64,000 bases of DNA from Cephalotus follicularis. Lineage: Eukaryota > Streptophyta > Magnoliopsida > Oxalidales > Cephalotaceae. The notes beneath the pieces were generated by a model. That model made no database searches. It was given only the letters and a program-made list of their open reading frames with translations, and was not told where the DNA came from. Below, in pieces: positions 1 to 11,208 of this stretch; positions within the stretch are counted from its first letter, which is position 1, and every line of letters starts with the position of its first letter. The DNA lies in assembly GCA_001972305.1 (NCBI GenBank), contig BDDD01001577.1:66437-130436 (forward strand). Reading direction: 5' to 3'. A program made the translations under genes and the position numbers.

Positions 1-461
1 TGGTGTTCTTCTATTGTTCTCTATGTTTCCAATACCTTTACAGGTTAGTGAACCCTGCTGTGACGATTTATTTCACTTTGTTACTTTGTATTAATGCTAA
101 ATAGGGTGTTAGAAGATATTTGGTTTCCTGTCAATTCCGGCCATGTTAGCATTGTTGTTCTAAATGAACTGGTCAATCTTTAGACACCTCACATAGATTG
201 TAATCTGGTTTATATACGTATTAAGTGATAATTGATATGGAATTTGGACCAGAAAATATGCATATGCTTAGAGAATTATTTCTTTCTCTTGAAGTTAAGC
301 CACTGTCTAATTGTTTCCATGTCAATTATGTGTTTCTGTATCACCTAAATGTCATATAATGTCATATGTTTATGTCCTCGTGTCTCTGGTTTAACGTGGT
401 AATCATTTGAACCAGTTTCTACAATAAAATTGTCAAGTTTTTGTTGTTCTGTCGTCTAGAA

Positions 462-667
462 CAGTCGGCTGTTCTTGTGGACAGTCGGCTGGATTGGATG
501 AGTAGTCGACTGCCATATGAACACAGTCGACTGTCTTGGGTTGTGTAGTCGACTGGATATAAGTGACAGTCGACTGTCTGCTTTCTAGTTTGAGTAGTCG
601 ACTGGCCCTTGTGATTAGTCGACTGCCAAGCTTCCCCAGTCGGCTGGTGCTCTGTAACAGACGACTG
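462..667 (+). repeat. Array of ten TCGA/TCGG-centred palindromes, about 21 bp apart
   Basis: Ten copies of a 10-bp motif (CAGTCGACTG, TAGTCGACTG, CAGTCGGCTG, one CAGACGACTG) start at 462, 482, 503, 524, 546, 567, 595, 616, 637 and 658. Steps are 20, 21, 21, 22, 21, 28, 21, 21 and 21 bp. The sequence between copies shows no common pattern. The spacing equals two helical turns of B-DNA. Function unknown. Confidence 0.92.
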
Positions 668-1329
668 TTTTGCCCAGAAAAGTACCGTTTTCAACTGTTT
701 TGATTCATTTATTCCTCGAATCGATCCAAGTCTTTTCTAAACACTGTAATAAGTATGTTTAATGTCTCTGATGTTTCTTAGACCCTTATATGAATGATTT
801 TGGGTGTCTTTTAGATTGTTGTGCTTCAAGGGGGAGTTTGTTTTAAATCATTTATCCGTAAGTGCATTGTGAACGTATAAGGTACGGATGTTTCGTTCCT
901 TGATACCCTCAAATCGGTTTTACTGTAGTAAATAAAAGATAGCTTTACTTTATGAATAATGTACGGATTTCTATCATTCCTTGGCTATCTGATTTTCGAA
1001 CTGAAAACGGTTTTGCTTTATGTTATGCTTCTTCGTTTATGAACTTGAAAATGTTTTATGGTTTTGACATGTTTCAGAAATGAAGTTGGTTTTTGACATT
1101 TATAAATGATTCCGACTTTATTCATATGATACGATATGTTACGATATGTTATGATCACCTCTTTATAGCGAAGTATAAATGAGTTGATGATTTGGTTATG
1201 AAATGTATGATATGATATTGTTGTGAACGGTTTTCCAATATGTTTTGTGAAAGCATATTTTATGTGGTTTTAAATTGATTTCGATAAATCAATGTTTTTG
1301 AAATGATGAAATACTGAGTATTCTACCCA

Positions 1330-1448
1330 CCTATGGGGTGTACCATAGGCATGTCGTAGGCCTGGCACGGGGACATGACACTTTCGTAGCGGTATATTAG
1401 TCTAGGGCGTCTCTGAGTGTTATGAATAAATCCCATGAGGTGGATTTA
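1330..1448 (+). other. Conserved hairpin cluster HP1–HP3 in T1 LTR
   Basis: HP1 pairs CCTATGG (1330–1336) with CCATAGG (1343–1349). HP2 pairs CATGTC (1350–1355) with GACATG (1372–1377). HP3 pairs TAAATCC (1427–1433) with GGATTTA (1442–1448). The same hairpins recur in the other T1 LTRs with compensating base changes in HP2 and HP3. This supports a structured RNA or DNA element rather than chance palindromes. Confidence 0.7.
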
Positions 1449-1820
1449 TGGATCCACTATGTGATAGAGGCGTATGAATCGATTCTAGTATATGATATGT
1501 GATCTGATGTGTGATCGGATATGTGATATGTGAGAATTGACATGTGTAGTGCCGTACACTTCAATTCTAGTGGGCATGTGGAATTAGCGCCTCCCTTGCC
1601 AATATATGATGTGAAATGTGATATGTATGTGGCTCAGTATGACTTATGAATCGTGAAATGACATTTTTGAAATGTTTCGTAAATGTTTCGAAAGATATGA
1701 AATTGGTATTTTAAGGATATTCAAATATGGTTTAAATTGTTTAAGATTTCTGTTACGGATTATATTGAAATCTTACTGCTTTTAAACTTATCGTTTACTA
1801 TTTTATTTCCCTTATCCGTA

Positions 1821-1861
1821 CTGAGGTTTGCTCAGCCGCGTTTTTGTTTTCCATGCGGCAG
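1821..1861 (+). other. Conserved T1 block: hairpin and 3' splice-site-like sequence
   Basis: The block reads CTGAGGTTTGCTCAGCCGC, then a T-rich run, then CATGCGGCAG followed by GT. GCCGC (1835–1839) can pair with GCGGC (1855–1859). A pyrimidine-rich run ending in CAG also resembles a 3' splice site. It is strongly conserved in all T1 copies here (12354, 28945, 29545, 34950, 50620 regions) while its surroundings diverge. Confidence 0.5.
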
Positions 1862-2163
1862 GTTATCGGGAGCAGCGGGGAAATGTGTGAACGAGAGATG
1901 ACTACCCTATGTCTTTGGATCGCTAGGAGTGTGATCCTTGTGTTTTTATGTCTGGTGGTCATAAACAATGATACTTATGTTTTTATGTTTTTAAATTGGA
2001 ACTTGAATATGTTTTAAGTCTTTTTGAAAACGCTTAATTGTTAAGTTTTAAAGTTCAGTTATGATATGACCGCCACGTTTTGGTTGATATGTTATGATAT
2101 GTTATGATAGGTTCTGTATTATGACCTGTGATGACTCCCGCTGTCCGGGGGTGTTACAGATTG

Positions 2164-2174
2164 TGTTATCAGAG
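2164..2174 (+). promoter_or_regulatory. Primer-binding site of El-1
   Basis: TGTTATCAGAG begins five bases after the LTR end and differs at one position from TGGTATCAGAG, the 5' part of the usual plant initiator-Met tRNA primer-binding site. Confidence 0.7.
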
Positions 2175-2329
2175 AGTTAGGTTTTGTTTCCTTAGAAGAC
2201 CTAACTAGGTTTGACCTGTGAAACTGGGTAGACACTGGGTTAGGCTGTTTCGGTTTAGATTTTATGATATGTTTTTTGCTTCGGTTTTTGTTCTTTGTGA
2301 TGTTTTATGCTCTGGGAGCCTTTTCGTAG

Positions 2330-3530
2330 ATGGCACGCACAAGGAACGTTGCCCGGAGGACTGTACCCATTGAGGCTCAGGGAGTCAGAAATGAGCCGTC
2401 TATGGAGGAGTTAGTTGAAATGAGCCGTCTATGGAGGAGTTAGTGCGTCAGGCAGTCGCTCAGGAGGTACGACGCATGTTGGGTCAGCAGAATCAGGAAC
2501 AAGGCCGTAGGGAGCCGGTCGTTGAGGAGGATGCTCCAGCTGATGTTAAGTTGGGAAGAGAAGCTGGGGGCAGGACTGATACGCCTACTTATATCTGGCT
2601 AGAGCGGTTCCAGAAGTAGAGACCGCAGTCTTTCAGCTCAGCCGTGACTCCAGTGGAGGCTGAGCACTGGATTGCTCGTATGGACAAAATCTTTGATGTG
2701 CTTGGTTGTAGTGACAAGCAGAAGATTAAGCTAGCTGTTTACAAGCTTGAGGGCGATGCTCAGAAATGGTGGAAAGCTGTGGATTTGGCTAAGGGTGGTA
2801 ACTATGCGGAGACTTTGACCTGGTCCGAGTTTTGCGAAGTCTTTTATCAGCAGTACTTTCCCACTACTGATAAGGAGGCTTATGCCAGGGAGTTCATCAA
2901 TACCAGACAGAAGGATGGAGAGTCAGTCACGGAGTTTCTGACCCGATTCACTAGGCTTGCTGGTTTTGCTGGGTCCGCCGCGAGAACAGCACTGGAGCAG
3001 GCAGAAAAGTTCAAGCGGGAGTTACACTATCAACTTCGGGGTAAACTTATCAACACCAGGTTTGCTGATGTTTCTGAAGTGGCAAATGCGGCAAAGAACA
3101 TAGAACTGGAAAGGTTAGATTTCCAGGCAGCTCGTCAGGAAAGTGACATGAAGTGAAACAGAGGAGATTCTCAAGGGCAAGGTTCTGGACATAATAATAA
3201 GAATAGAAATGGCAAGCGAGGAAAGAGGAATGATAATCGGGGACAACCACAGCCCGGTAATGATCAAAGGCAGACACAGGGAGCTGCGGATATTCAGATT
3301 GCCAAGTGTGATGTATGCGGTAGACAGCATCCAGTGGGAGTGTGCTACAAGGCTATCGGGGCATGTTTTGTGTGTGGTCAGAGAGGGCATTTCGTGAAGG
3401 ATTGTCCGGACCCTCGTGCGAAGGAAAGGAAGGGGAACAATGCAGATCACGGACAACGCAACGTGGGAGGTCGTGTCTTTGCTATCACGACTCAGCAGGC
3501 TGCTAATGCACCAGGTATTGTTTCGGGCTT
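2330..3530 (+). pseudogene. gag region of El-1 (fossil)
   Basis: The region starts with ATG at 2330 (MARTRNVARR) and holds a Ty3/gypsy gag core, including PVEAEHWIARMDKIFDVLGC and FYQQYFPTTDKEAYAREF. A CCHC zinc knuckle (CFVCGQRGHFVKDC, about 3364–3405) lies near the end. In live relatives this protein forms the virus-like particle and binds the RNA. The reading frame is broken at a few places. The close match to the gag of El-6 shows that the two T1 elements are related. Confidence 0.85.
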
Positions 3531-5474
3531 TATTTCTGTTCGTAACCGTAGGGCTTATGTTTTGTATGATACTGGATCGACCCACTCGGTTGTAGCGAGG
3601 TCTTTTGTTTGGCATCTTGGGATGTCTTCATAGTTGCTTGATCCAGTTTTGGTTCTTTCGACCCCTGCGGGTTCTTCTGTTGTGATATCTGAGTGTTTTT
3701 ATGCTTGTCCTCTTATTTTCGATGATCGGATTCATGATGTGGATCTACTTCCTATCGATATGTATGACTTCAATATGATTCTGGGTATGAACTGGTTGGA
3801 TCGTCATCGGGCTACGATATATTGCTACGCTCGGAGGGTTCTGTTTGGGGATGTGAATAGACCTGATTTTATTTATCAGGGTTCACAGCCTAGGAAAGAA
3901 GTGAAAGTTATATCAGCTTTGAAGGCTCAGAAATTAGTGGCTAAGGGCGCTGAAGGTTTCTTAGCTGTTGTGAAGGATGTCTCAAAGGTTGAGCCTCGCC
4001 TTGAAGACCATCCTATGGTCAGAGAATTTTCTGCTGTGTTTCCGGAGGAGTTACCGGGTTTGCCACCGCAACGGGAAATGGAGTTTACCATCGAACTCAT
4101 TCCTGGAGTGGCACCTTTATCTAAGGCACCTTACAGAATGGCACCGTTGGAATTTCAGGAGTTAAAGGAACAGTTGCAAGAGCTATTGGATCGGGGTTTA
4201 ATTCGGCCAAGTGTTTCGCCATGGGGTGCTCCGGTTCTTTTTGTGAAGAAGAAAGACGGGTCTATGAGGCTATGCATAGATTACAGAGAGTTGAACCGAA
4301 TTACTATTCGGAATAAATACCCGCTACCTAGGATAGATGACTTGTTTGATCAACTCGAAGGTGCTCGGTATTTCTCTAAGATCGATTTTAGATCGGGATA
4401 TCATCAGCTTCGGATAAAGGATGAAGATGTGCCTAAAACTGCTTTTCGTACTCGGTATGGGCATTATGAGTTTTTGGTGATGCCTTTCGGACTCACTAAT
4501 GCACCAGTAGTTTTCATGGATCTGATGAATAGGGTGTTTCATGAGTACTTGGGTCAGTTTGTGATTGTATTCATATATGACATCCTCGTGTATTCCAAGT
4601 CGAAGGAAGAACATGAAAAACAGCTTTGTATAGTGTTGAGTATTCTGAGGAAGAATCAGTTATACGCGAAGTTTTCAAAGTGTGAGTTCTGGTTGGAACA
4701 GGTGGCGTTTTTGGGTCATGTGGTTACAGCTGAAGGTATTTGTGTGGATCCTGCTAAAGTTGAGGCTATTACTAAATGGCCGAGACCTACCACAGTGACG
4801 GAGGTTAGGAGCTTCTTGGGTTTGGCTGGATATTATAGGCGGTTTGTGGAAGGCTTTTCCTCTATTGCCTTACCACTAACTCAACTTATGAGGAAAGGAG
4901 CTAAGTTTGAATGGAATGAAGAGCGGGAAGCAAGCTTCGAGAAACTGAAGAATGGTCTTGTGTCAGCACCGATTCTTCGTTTACCATCTAGGATGGGTGG
5001 ATACCAAATTTACAGCGATGCTTCCAAGAAGGGTTTGGGGTGTGTTTTGATGCAGCACGGTCATGTGATAGCTTATGCTTTGAGATAGTTGAAGCCTAAT
5101 GAAGTTAACTATCCTACACATGATCTCGAGTTGGCAGCTGTAGTGTTTGCGTTGAAGATTTGGAGGCATTACTTGTACGGAGAAACTTGTGACGTCTTTA
5201 CCGATCATAAGAGTCTCAAGTACATCTTTACGCAGAAAGAGTTGAACATGCGTCAGATAAGGTGGTTGGAACTTCTGAAAGACTATGATCTGAATATTCA
5301 GTACCACCCTGGTAAGGCAAATGTTGTAGCTGATGCTCTTTGTCGGAAAGTTCTGGGAGTGTAGCGGCTTTGCTTACTCAGCCGCAGTTGATAGCCGATA
5401 TGGAACGGATGGATTTGCATTTGTATGATCGGGGTTCTGAAGGTTGTGTTGCTGCAATGAATGTAGAGCCTACG
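3531..5474 (+). pseudogene. pol of El-1, protease to RNase H part (fossil)
   Basis: Domains in order: aspartic protease with DTGS near 3562; a second protease block ([14 protein letters not shown]) near 3770–3810; reverse transcriptase with [10 protein letters not shown] near 4272 and the FxYDILVYS catalytic region near 4570; and RNase H with [15 protein letters not shown] near 5011 and DHKSLKY near 5203. The order and motifs are those of plant chromoviruses. The region is cut on the right by solo LTR S1 and resumes at 8377. It carries a few breaks and cannot be functional as it stands. Confidence 0.9.
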
Positions 5475-5535
5475 TATCACGCCCCCGTTTTCCACAACAA
5501 GACAACATAAGTGGTAAGGCAATCAACATAATATA

Positions 5536-5643
5536 ATTCAGCTCATGCGACAATACGAATAAACAAAAACCTTCGATAGCGGAAGCAATAACATAAATGA
5601 GCCGAATTTAAATACGCATCACGCATCCCATACTACATGATGC
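5536..5643 (-). other. T2 3' structured element in S1 (SL1 plus long-range stem)
   Basis: On the minus strand SL1 pairs GCATCATG with CGTGATGC around TAGTATGGGATG (5616–5643), with one G·U-type pair. The long-range stem pairs ATTCGGCTCAT (5597–5607) with ATGAGCTGAAT (5536–5546), also with one wobble. GCTTCCGC (5579–5586) lies between its arms. See the finding on T2 structures. Confidence 0.75.
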
Positions 5644-6784
5644 CCAACAAGTTTATATATAAAATCCAACCTCATTATCGATCGCCCAAAAACAGAGTGT
5701 GATAAAATACAGTACGAGATAACAAAATATCCTTTGTTACAATAATCCAATAACATGATCAATGTTCATTAACTCAATACAGGAAATAAGAGAAATAACC
5801 AAGTCTTCTCTTTAAGTCTTCACGCATCCCATATCATGTCCACTCCATCAATCTGTTACAGTAGGGGTTAGCCTTTGTCCTCACTCGGCTAAGTGAATAA
5901 ACTTATAAATACAGTTCGAGTTAGATGATAATGAGTATCATGAATGAATGCATTATGATGCAGTATGACATGAAATCTTCACAGTAATTTTATCCCCGTA
6001 TATACATATAAAAATATATGTACATGCTCACAGTACAAGTATAACCTCATAAGGCTATAACACACAAGCAGTAAAATGTTCCAAAAGGAACCAGAGAGTC
6101 CAGTCGTCCTGACCGTCGCCACCTCCTGGCCCGAACGTCAAGCACTCCTACCCCATCCCCGTTTGCGAACGGTTTTGGAGCAAGTCCTCCGTAAGTTGCT
6201 TAGCACGGCGGCTAAACCGACAGCAGTTACTAGCACAGCGGCTGAGTAGTCAACAGGCACAAGCATTACACAGTACAAGTCAAGCAATAAAATATAATTA
6301 CTTGATCAAATATATTTGTTTAAAATATATTACTACATTCACAAGTTGTGATTGGTTATAAAACTTAAAACAATACATTTGGTTGTATAACCAACCCTTT
6401 AAAACATTTCTCCGTCTTTGGGAATACTTCCCTACTCATTTCGAAAATATATAAAATCGTATGTTGACAAATATATATTTTCGCATAATATATTTGATTG
6501 CATAATCAATCCTTTAAAACATTTCTCCGCCATTGGAAAATACTTTCCCCAGTCAGTTCGAAAATATATAAAATCATATGTTGATAAATATACATTTTCG
6601 TACAATAATGATTATAAAAATCATGCAAGCTTTTCAATATGGTTAACACTTTTTAGAAATCAACCATAATGTAAATCACAGTAACAATGCAAACATATGC
6701 TCAGAATGCATCTAAGATCGCTCCTAGAGTCGTTTCGGGTTTAGCGGGTCCCATTGGAGTGAAATTCCATTAAACAGGGAGATA

Positions 6785-6905
6785 GGCATCGATGTCTATC
6801 CCTAAGGCGTCGACGTCTTTACCCTAATGCGTTGATCCTATGTACAGTTATTCCAAGGCGTATTTGGATCAAAGACGTCGATGTCTTTCCAAAGACGTCG
6901 ATGTC
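6785..6905 (-). repeat. TCGA palindrome cluster in S1 (intron part, distal)
   Basis: Cores lie at 6789, 6810, 6832 (TTGA variant), 6878 and 6898, so steps are 20–22 bp apart from one larger gap. The arms read AAAGACGTCGATGTCTTT and close variants, a near-perfect 18-bp palindrome. Confidence 0.8.
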
Positions 6906-7124
6906 TTTATGATACCAGGAAGTATCAGTTCACGAATCTTGATTCTTGAGGGTAGAATCCGGCCTTTTAATCTTTCATGTAAACGAATCTCACTCTCTCA
7001 ACGTGTGAGGCATGCTACTGGTTAACAGGGAATATAACCAGAGCATCATTTCATGCATAAAACATGTAATCTCAAGGGCAGTTCACCAACAACAATAAAC
7101 ACTACTGTTCTGCAATGCCCAGAA

Positions 7125-7296
7125 AAGGCGTCGATGTCTCCCAAAAGACGTCGATGTCTTTCACATTCACACACGAAGGCATAACATTACTGTCATATAA
7201 AGCCCAGAAAAGGCATAGATGTCTTTACTCAAGCATCGATGTCTTTCACGTTTTCACACGAAGGCATCGACATCTTCATGTAGACGTCGATGTCTA
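7125..7296 (-). repeat. TCGA palindrome cluster in S1 (intron part, proximal)
   Basis: Cores lie at 7131 and 7151, 7216 and 7236, 7267 and 7287. Each pair is exactly 20 bp apart, and the last two pairs are separated by 31 bp. The motif is AAGACGTCGATGTCTT or a close variant. Confidence 0.82.
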
Positions 7297-8045
7297 TCCA
7301 ACCCAGAACGTTTTCTCCATAGTTTTAACACACCAAACCATCATCAAATCATCCATACATAACCCAGTTCAATATTCATGTAATCACACATGCTTGCTAA
7401 CTCTGTATATCACAGTAAACACCACAACAAGTCCAGAATCACAATTCAACCATTAACATGCAATTCATCATGTTATCCATTAACTTAAAACCCAAAATGC
7501 ATGTATAAATTTATCACTTTCCCCTACCTTGTTGCTCCAAGTTAGGAACTGGAAAGTCCACCTCTTTGAGTTCCCAGGTTCTGGCCACAGCAGCTCCAAG
7601 ATCCTCTTAGCAACTGCTACGCACGAGCTCCAAGTCTTTAGCTCCAACAACTCAACAATGGTCGCCCTCACACTCACTCACACTCACTGGTTTTCTTTCC
7701 TTTCTTTCCTTTAGTTTTTTAACAAGAGAAAGAGGAAGGAGGTGGTGTTTTATTATGGCAGGAACCCTCCCCTTTTCTCTTTGCTTCACAAATAACCACA
7801 CACTCTCATGCTCCCCTTCTCACTCTCTGGTTTTTGGTCCATTTCCTTCCCTTCTGCAGGTTGCAGGTGTAAGTGGGATATCCTTCTGCATGCACCATGT
7901 CAAGGACACGTTTGGAGCATGCCTGGAAATGCACCAGCATGATCAACACATTGCATTGTGCATGTTAAGGCATCTGGATGATGCCTCAAAGATCACCCAT
8001 TGCATGTTACTCTGTCAGTGTATATCGTGACAGATGTTCTTTACA

Positions 8046-8200
8046 AAGGCGTCGAAGCCTTTCCTTAGACTTCGATGTCTTTCCCCTTTTTGTAAGAAGG
8101 TGTCGATGCCTTCTCTCCATATCGATGTGCATGCCCATGCATTCACGTGTACCTCGGATCCAATAGGCGTCGACGTCTTTCCAAAGACATCGACGCGTTT
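8046..8200 (-). repeat. TCGA palindrome cluster near the start of S1
   Basis: Cores lie at 8052 and 8072, 8103 and 8122, 8170 and 8190, so three pairs are 19–20 bp apart. The cluster lies about 180–320 bp from the LTR 5' end and upstream of the TATA-like box, as expected for the U3 part. In the last pair the outer sequences are also mutually complementary. Confidence 0.82.
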
Positions 8201-8376
8201 CTTCCAGAACTGCGTTGTTTTCAAGTTTAACTCACACATTTCTTTCCCTAATCAATATTTAGGGTTTGGAGACATCTTTGAGCTTCGAAATCTCAAAAAA
8301 TTTCATTAATTCAAGTTTAAGATTACATCTTAAATCAAAATATTACCATCCTGAAAATACCGGGCGTTACACTACG

Positions 8377-9804
8377 CTTATATCTCGAATTAAGACAGCT
8401 CAAAGTGACGATGGTGAACTTTGGGCCTTAGTCTAGAATGTTGAAAAGGGTAAGCAATCAGAGTTTTGTATGGATGAGCATGGTGTGATATGGCTGGGAA
8501 ATCGGTTGTATGTTCCGTCAGATTCTTCTATTAGAGATGCTGTTTTGTCAGAGGCACATAGTTCTCCATTTTCTATACATTCGGGTTCTATGAAAATGTA
8601 TAGGGACTTGAAGAAGAACTTCTGGTGGAACGGAATGAAAAGGGATGTAGCGGAGTATGTTGGGAAGTGTTTGGTTTGCCAACAGGTAAAGATTGAGCAC
8701 CAGCGTGCTAGTGGTTTGTTACAGCCCTTAGAAGTTCCAGTTTGGAAATGGGAAAGAATTTCGATAGACTTTGTGACAGGTTTGCCAAGAACTTTCAGAA
8801 GGAACGATTCTATCTGGGTAGTAGTGGATCGATTGACAAAATCGGCTCACTTCTTGGCTATCCTGGAGGACTTCTCTGTTGATCGTTTGGCTGAGGTATT
8901 TCAACAGGATATAGTGAGACTACATGGGACTCCAGTATCCATTGTTTCAGATAGGGATCCTCATTTCACTTCGCAGTTTTGGAAAGGGTTTCAGAAAGCT
9001 TGGGGTACTAGGCTCAGTTACAGTACAACTTTTCATCCACAGACAGATGGGCAGACTGAGATGACCATCCAGACCTTGGAGTATATGTTGAGGTCTAGTG
9101 CTTTGGAGTGGACTGGGAGCTGGGATGAGTATTTGAGCTTGGTGGAGTTTGCCTACAATAACAGTTGGCACGCTAGTATCGGTATGGCTCCGTTTGAGAC
9201 TCTTTATGGGAGGTAGTGTCGAGCTCCGACGTGTTGGGATGAGGTTGGACAACGAATTATCGAGGGACCCGAGCTAGTGCGGATCACTATGGAGAAAGTG
9301 GAAATAGCAAGAGAGAGATTGAAAGCAGCTCAATCTCGACAGAAAAGTTATGCGGACAGAGATCGGAGGGACTTAGAATTCAAAGTAGGTGAACATGTGT
9401 TCTTGAAAGTTTTGCCTTGGAAAGGAGTCCGACGTTTTGGACTGAAGGGAAAGTTGAGTTCACGGTTTATCGGGCCTTTCAAAGTTCTGGAGAAGATAGG
9501 CGCGGTTGCTTATCGGTTCACTTTGCCTCAGCAGTTAGCACATGTCCATAATGTGTTCCACGTGTCTTTGCTGAGAGGTTATCAGTATCATCCCCTACAT
9601 GTGGTTCACTATCCGTTGGACAGTATTCGGGAGGATCTATCTTGTGACGAGGAGGCCGAGGCTATTCTGGATCGACAGGAACGGGTGACACATAGCAAAA
9701 TCGTTTCTTTTGTGAAAGTGCTGTGGAGGAATCATCCCGAACGTGAGGCTACTTGGGAGCGTGAGGAGCATATTCGGGAGCGATATCTGCACTTGTTTGG
9801 TTGA
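8377..9804 (+). pseudogene. pol of El-1, integrase to chromodomain-type tail (fossil)
   Basis: This continues El-1 pol after S1. It holds the HHCC zinc-binding part (HSGSMKMYRDLKKNFWW, then CLVCQQVK) near 8580–8690. The integrase core follows, with IDFVTGLP, VSDRDPHFTSQFW and [10 protein letters not shown] giving the D, D and E positions. The C-terminal part contains FETLYGR and ends in VLWRNHPEREATWEREEHI. Tails of this kind mark Tekay/Del-type chromoviruses, where chromodomain-like ends are thought to guide insertion into heterochromatin. The region is broken at a few places. Confidence 0.9.
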
Positions 9805-9844
9805 GGTATGTGTATGTTGTGATTTCGGGATGAAATCTTCTTTT

Positions 9845-9858
9845 TAGGGGGGGGTGGA
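9845..9858 (+). promoter_or_regulatory. Polypurine tract of El-1
   Basis: A run of G with few other purines (AGGGGGGGGTGGA) lies directly before the 3' LTR start at 9859, the position of the plus-strand DNA primer in LTR elements. Confidence 0.85.
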
Positions 9859-11002
9859 TGTAATACCCTGCGTGTTCGTATGTGTTTTACGGATTTTTAT
9901 GTGTTTGTTTTCGAACTTTTAATTTTGTTTATTTTAAAAGTCCGGTTGCCCTATGTTTTGGGCCTATGTGCTTTGGGACTGACTGATACCAGTCCGAATT
10001 TTGGATGTGTTAATGCAAAGCTGGGTTTGGGTTTTTAATGCATTTAATCAAAATTTATTTTATTAAAACAATTCCTTTTTATTTTTTTTAAATCCTATTA
10101 TTTCATTTTACTTATTTTTTTTTCCTTTCCTTTTCCTTTTCTTTCTTTCTCTTTCTTTCTTTCCTTTTCTTCCCCTCTCCTCCCCCGAAGCTCTCTTTTT
10201 CCCTCATCAATCCCACGCGTTTTCAATCTTCCATTTCCATGTTAAACTGATTTTTGTCTCCCTTTATTCCTAATTCATCCCTCAAATCACTCCTTTCTTT
10301 CCTGTTTTAATAGTGCTAGTGTGTTTGGATATGCCATTTGTTTCCTCACCTCTCACTGCCGAACTCTGCATTGTGAAGCCTGTGTTGAACTGTTGTGGAG
10401 TTATTTCGTTAGTCTACAGAGGTAATCTTAATCCTCCATGTTATTTTGGTTGCTTTTCCTCTGGTTGGCTTAAGGTTGTTTGTGTATTCGTTATTTCCTT
10501 CTCTTTGTTTTCCTGCAAACAGCCAAGTAATTCTTGAACTGTGGTGTTCTTCTACTGTTCTCTGTGTTTCCAATACCTTTACAGGTTAGTGAACCCTGCT
10601 GTGACGATTTATTTCACATTGTTACTTTGTATTCATGCTAAATAGGGTGTTAGAAGATATTTGGTTTCCTGTCAATTCAGGCCATGTTAGCATTGTTGTT
10701 CTAAATCAACTGGTCAGTCTTTAGACACCTCACATAGATTGTAATCTGATTTATATACCTGTTAAGTGATAATGGATATGGAATTTGGACCAGGAAATAT
10801 GCATATGCTTAGAGAATTCTTTCTTTCTCTTGAATTTAAGCCACTGTCTAATTGTTTCCATGTCAATTATGTGTTTCTGTATCACCTAACTATCATATAA
10901 TGTCATATGTTTATGTCCTTGTGTCTCTGGTTTAACGTGGTAATCATTTGAACCAGTTTTTGCATTAAAATTGTCAAGTTTCTGCTGTTCTGTCGTCCAG
11001 AA

Positions 11003-11208
11003 CAGTCGGCTGTTCTTGTGGACAGTCGGCTGGATTGGATGAGTAGTCGACTGCCATATGAACACAGTCGACTGTCTTGGGTTGTGTAGTCGACTGGATA
11101 TAAGTGACAGTCAACTGCCTGCATTCTGGTTCGAGTAGTCGACTGGCCCTTGTGATTAGTCGACTGCCAAGCTTCCCCAGTCGGCTGGTGCTCTGTAACA
11201 GTCGACTG
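11003..11208 (+). repeat. Array of ten palindromes in the 3' LTR of El-1
   Basis: Motif starts are 11003, 11023, 11044, 11065, 11087, 11108, 11136, 11157, 11178 and 11199, the same spacing as the 5' LTR array. The copies are mostly CAGTCGACTG, TAGTCGACTG and CAGTCGGCTG. Confidence 0.92.

Larger units (their letters stand above)
1..2158 (+). mobile_element. 5' LTR of El-1 (T1 family), left end outside the window
   Basis: The stretch aligns with the 3' LTR copy from 10541 onward and ends in GGGGTGTTACA just before a primer-binding site. About 680 bp of LTR start lie left of the window. By eye the first 400 bp differ from the 3' copy at about 16 positions (near 4 %), so the insertion is fairly young. 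It contains a palindrome array, three hairpins and an acceptor-like block, listed separately. Confidence 0.93.
5853..7527 (-). other. Candidate leader intron in S1
   Basis: On the minus strand the donor is AACAAG|GTAGGGG (intron starts 7527). The acceptor is CTAACCCCTACTGTAACAG|ATTG (intron ends 5853), with a CTAAC branch-site match about 20 nt upstream. Length is about 1675 bp. Inferred from conservation across T2 copies; no transcript was seen. Confidence 0.55.
5475..8371 (-). mobile_element. S1: solo T2 LTR inserted in El-1 pol
   Basis: Read on the minus strand it starts TGTAACGCCCGG and ends near GGGGGCGTGATA, so the terminal bases are slightly decayed. It is flanked by the 5-bp duplication CTACG (5470–5474 and 8372–8376), and El-1 pol continues on both sides. 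It has no internal region, so it formed by LTR–LTR recombination after insertion. It holds three palindrome clusters, a candidate leader intron, a TATA-like CCATAATAAAACACC (minus strand, 7745–7759) and the T2 3' structured element. Confidence 0.94.

Noticed and set aside
419-694. Open frame of 91 residues across the palindrome array (also 10903–11235, 12435–12776, 13125–13470)
   Set aside because: These frames only translate the repeat array or LTR sequence, occur on either strand, and match no family.
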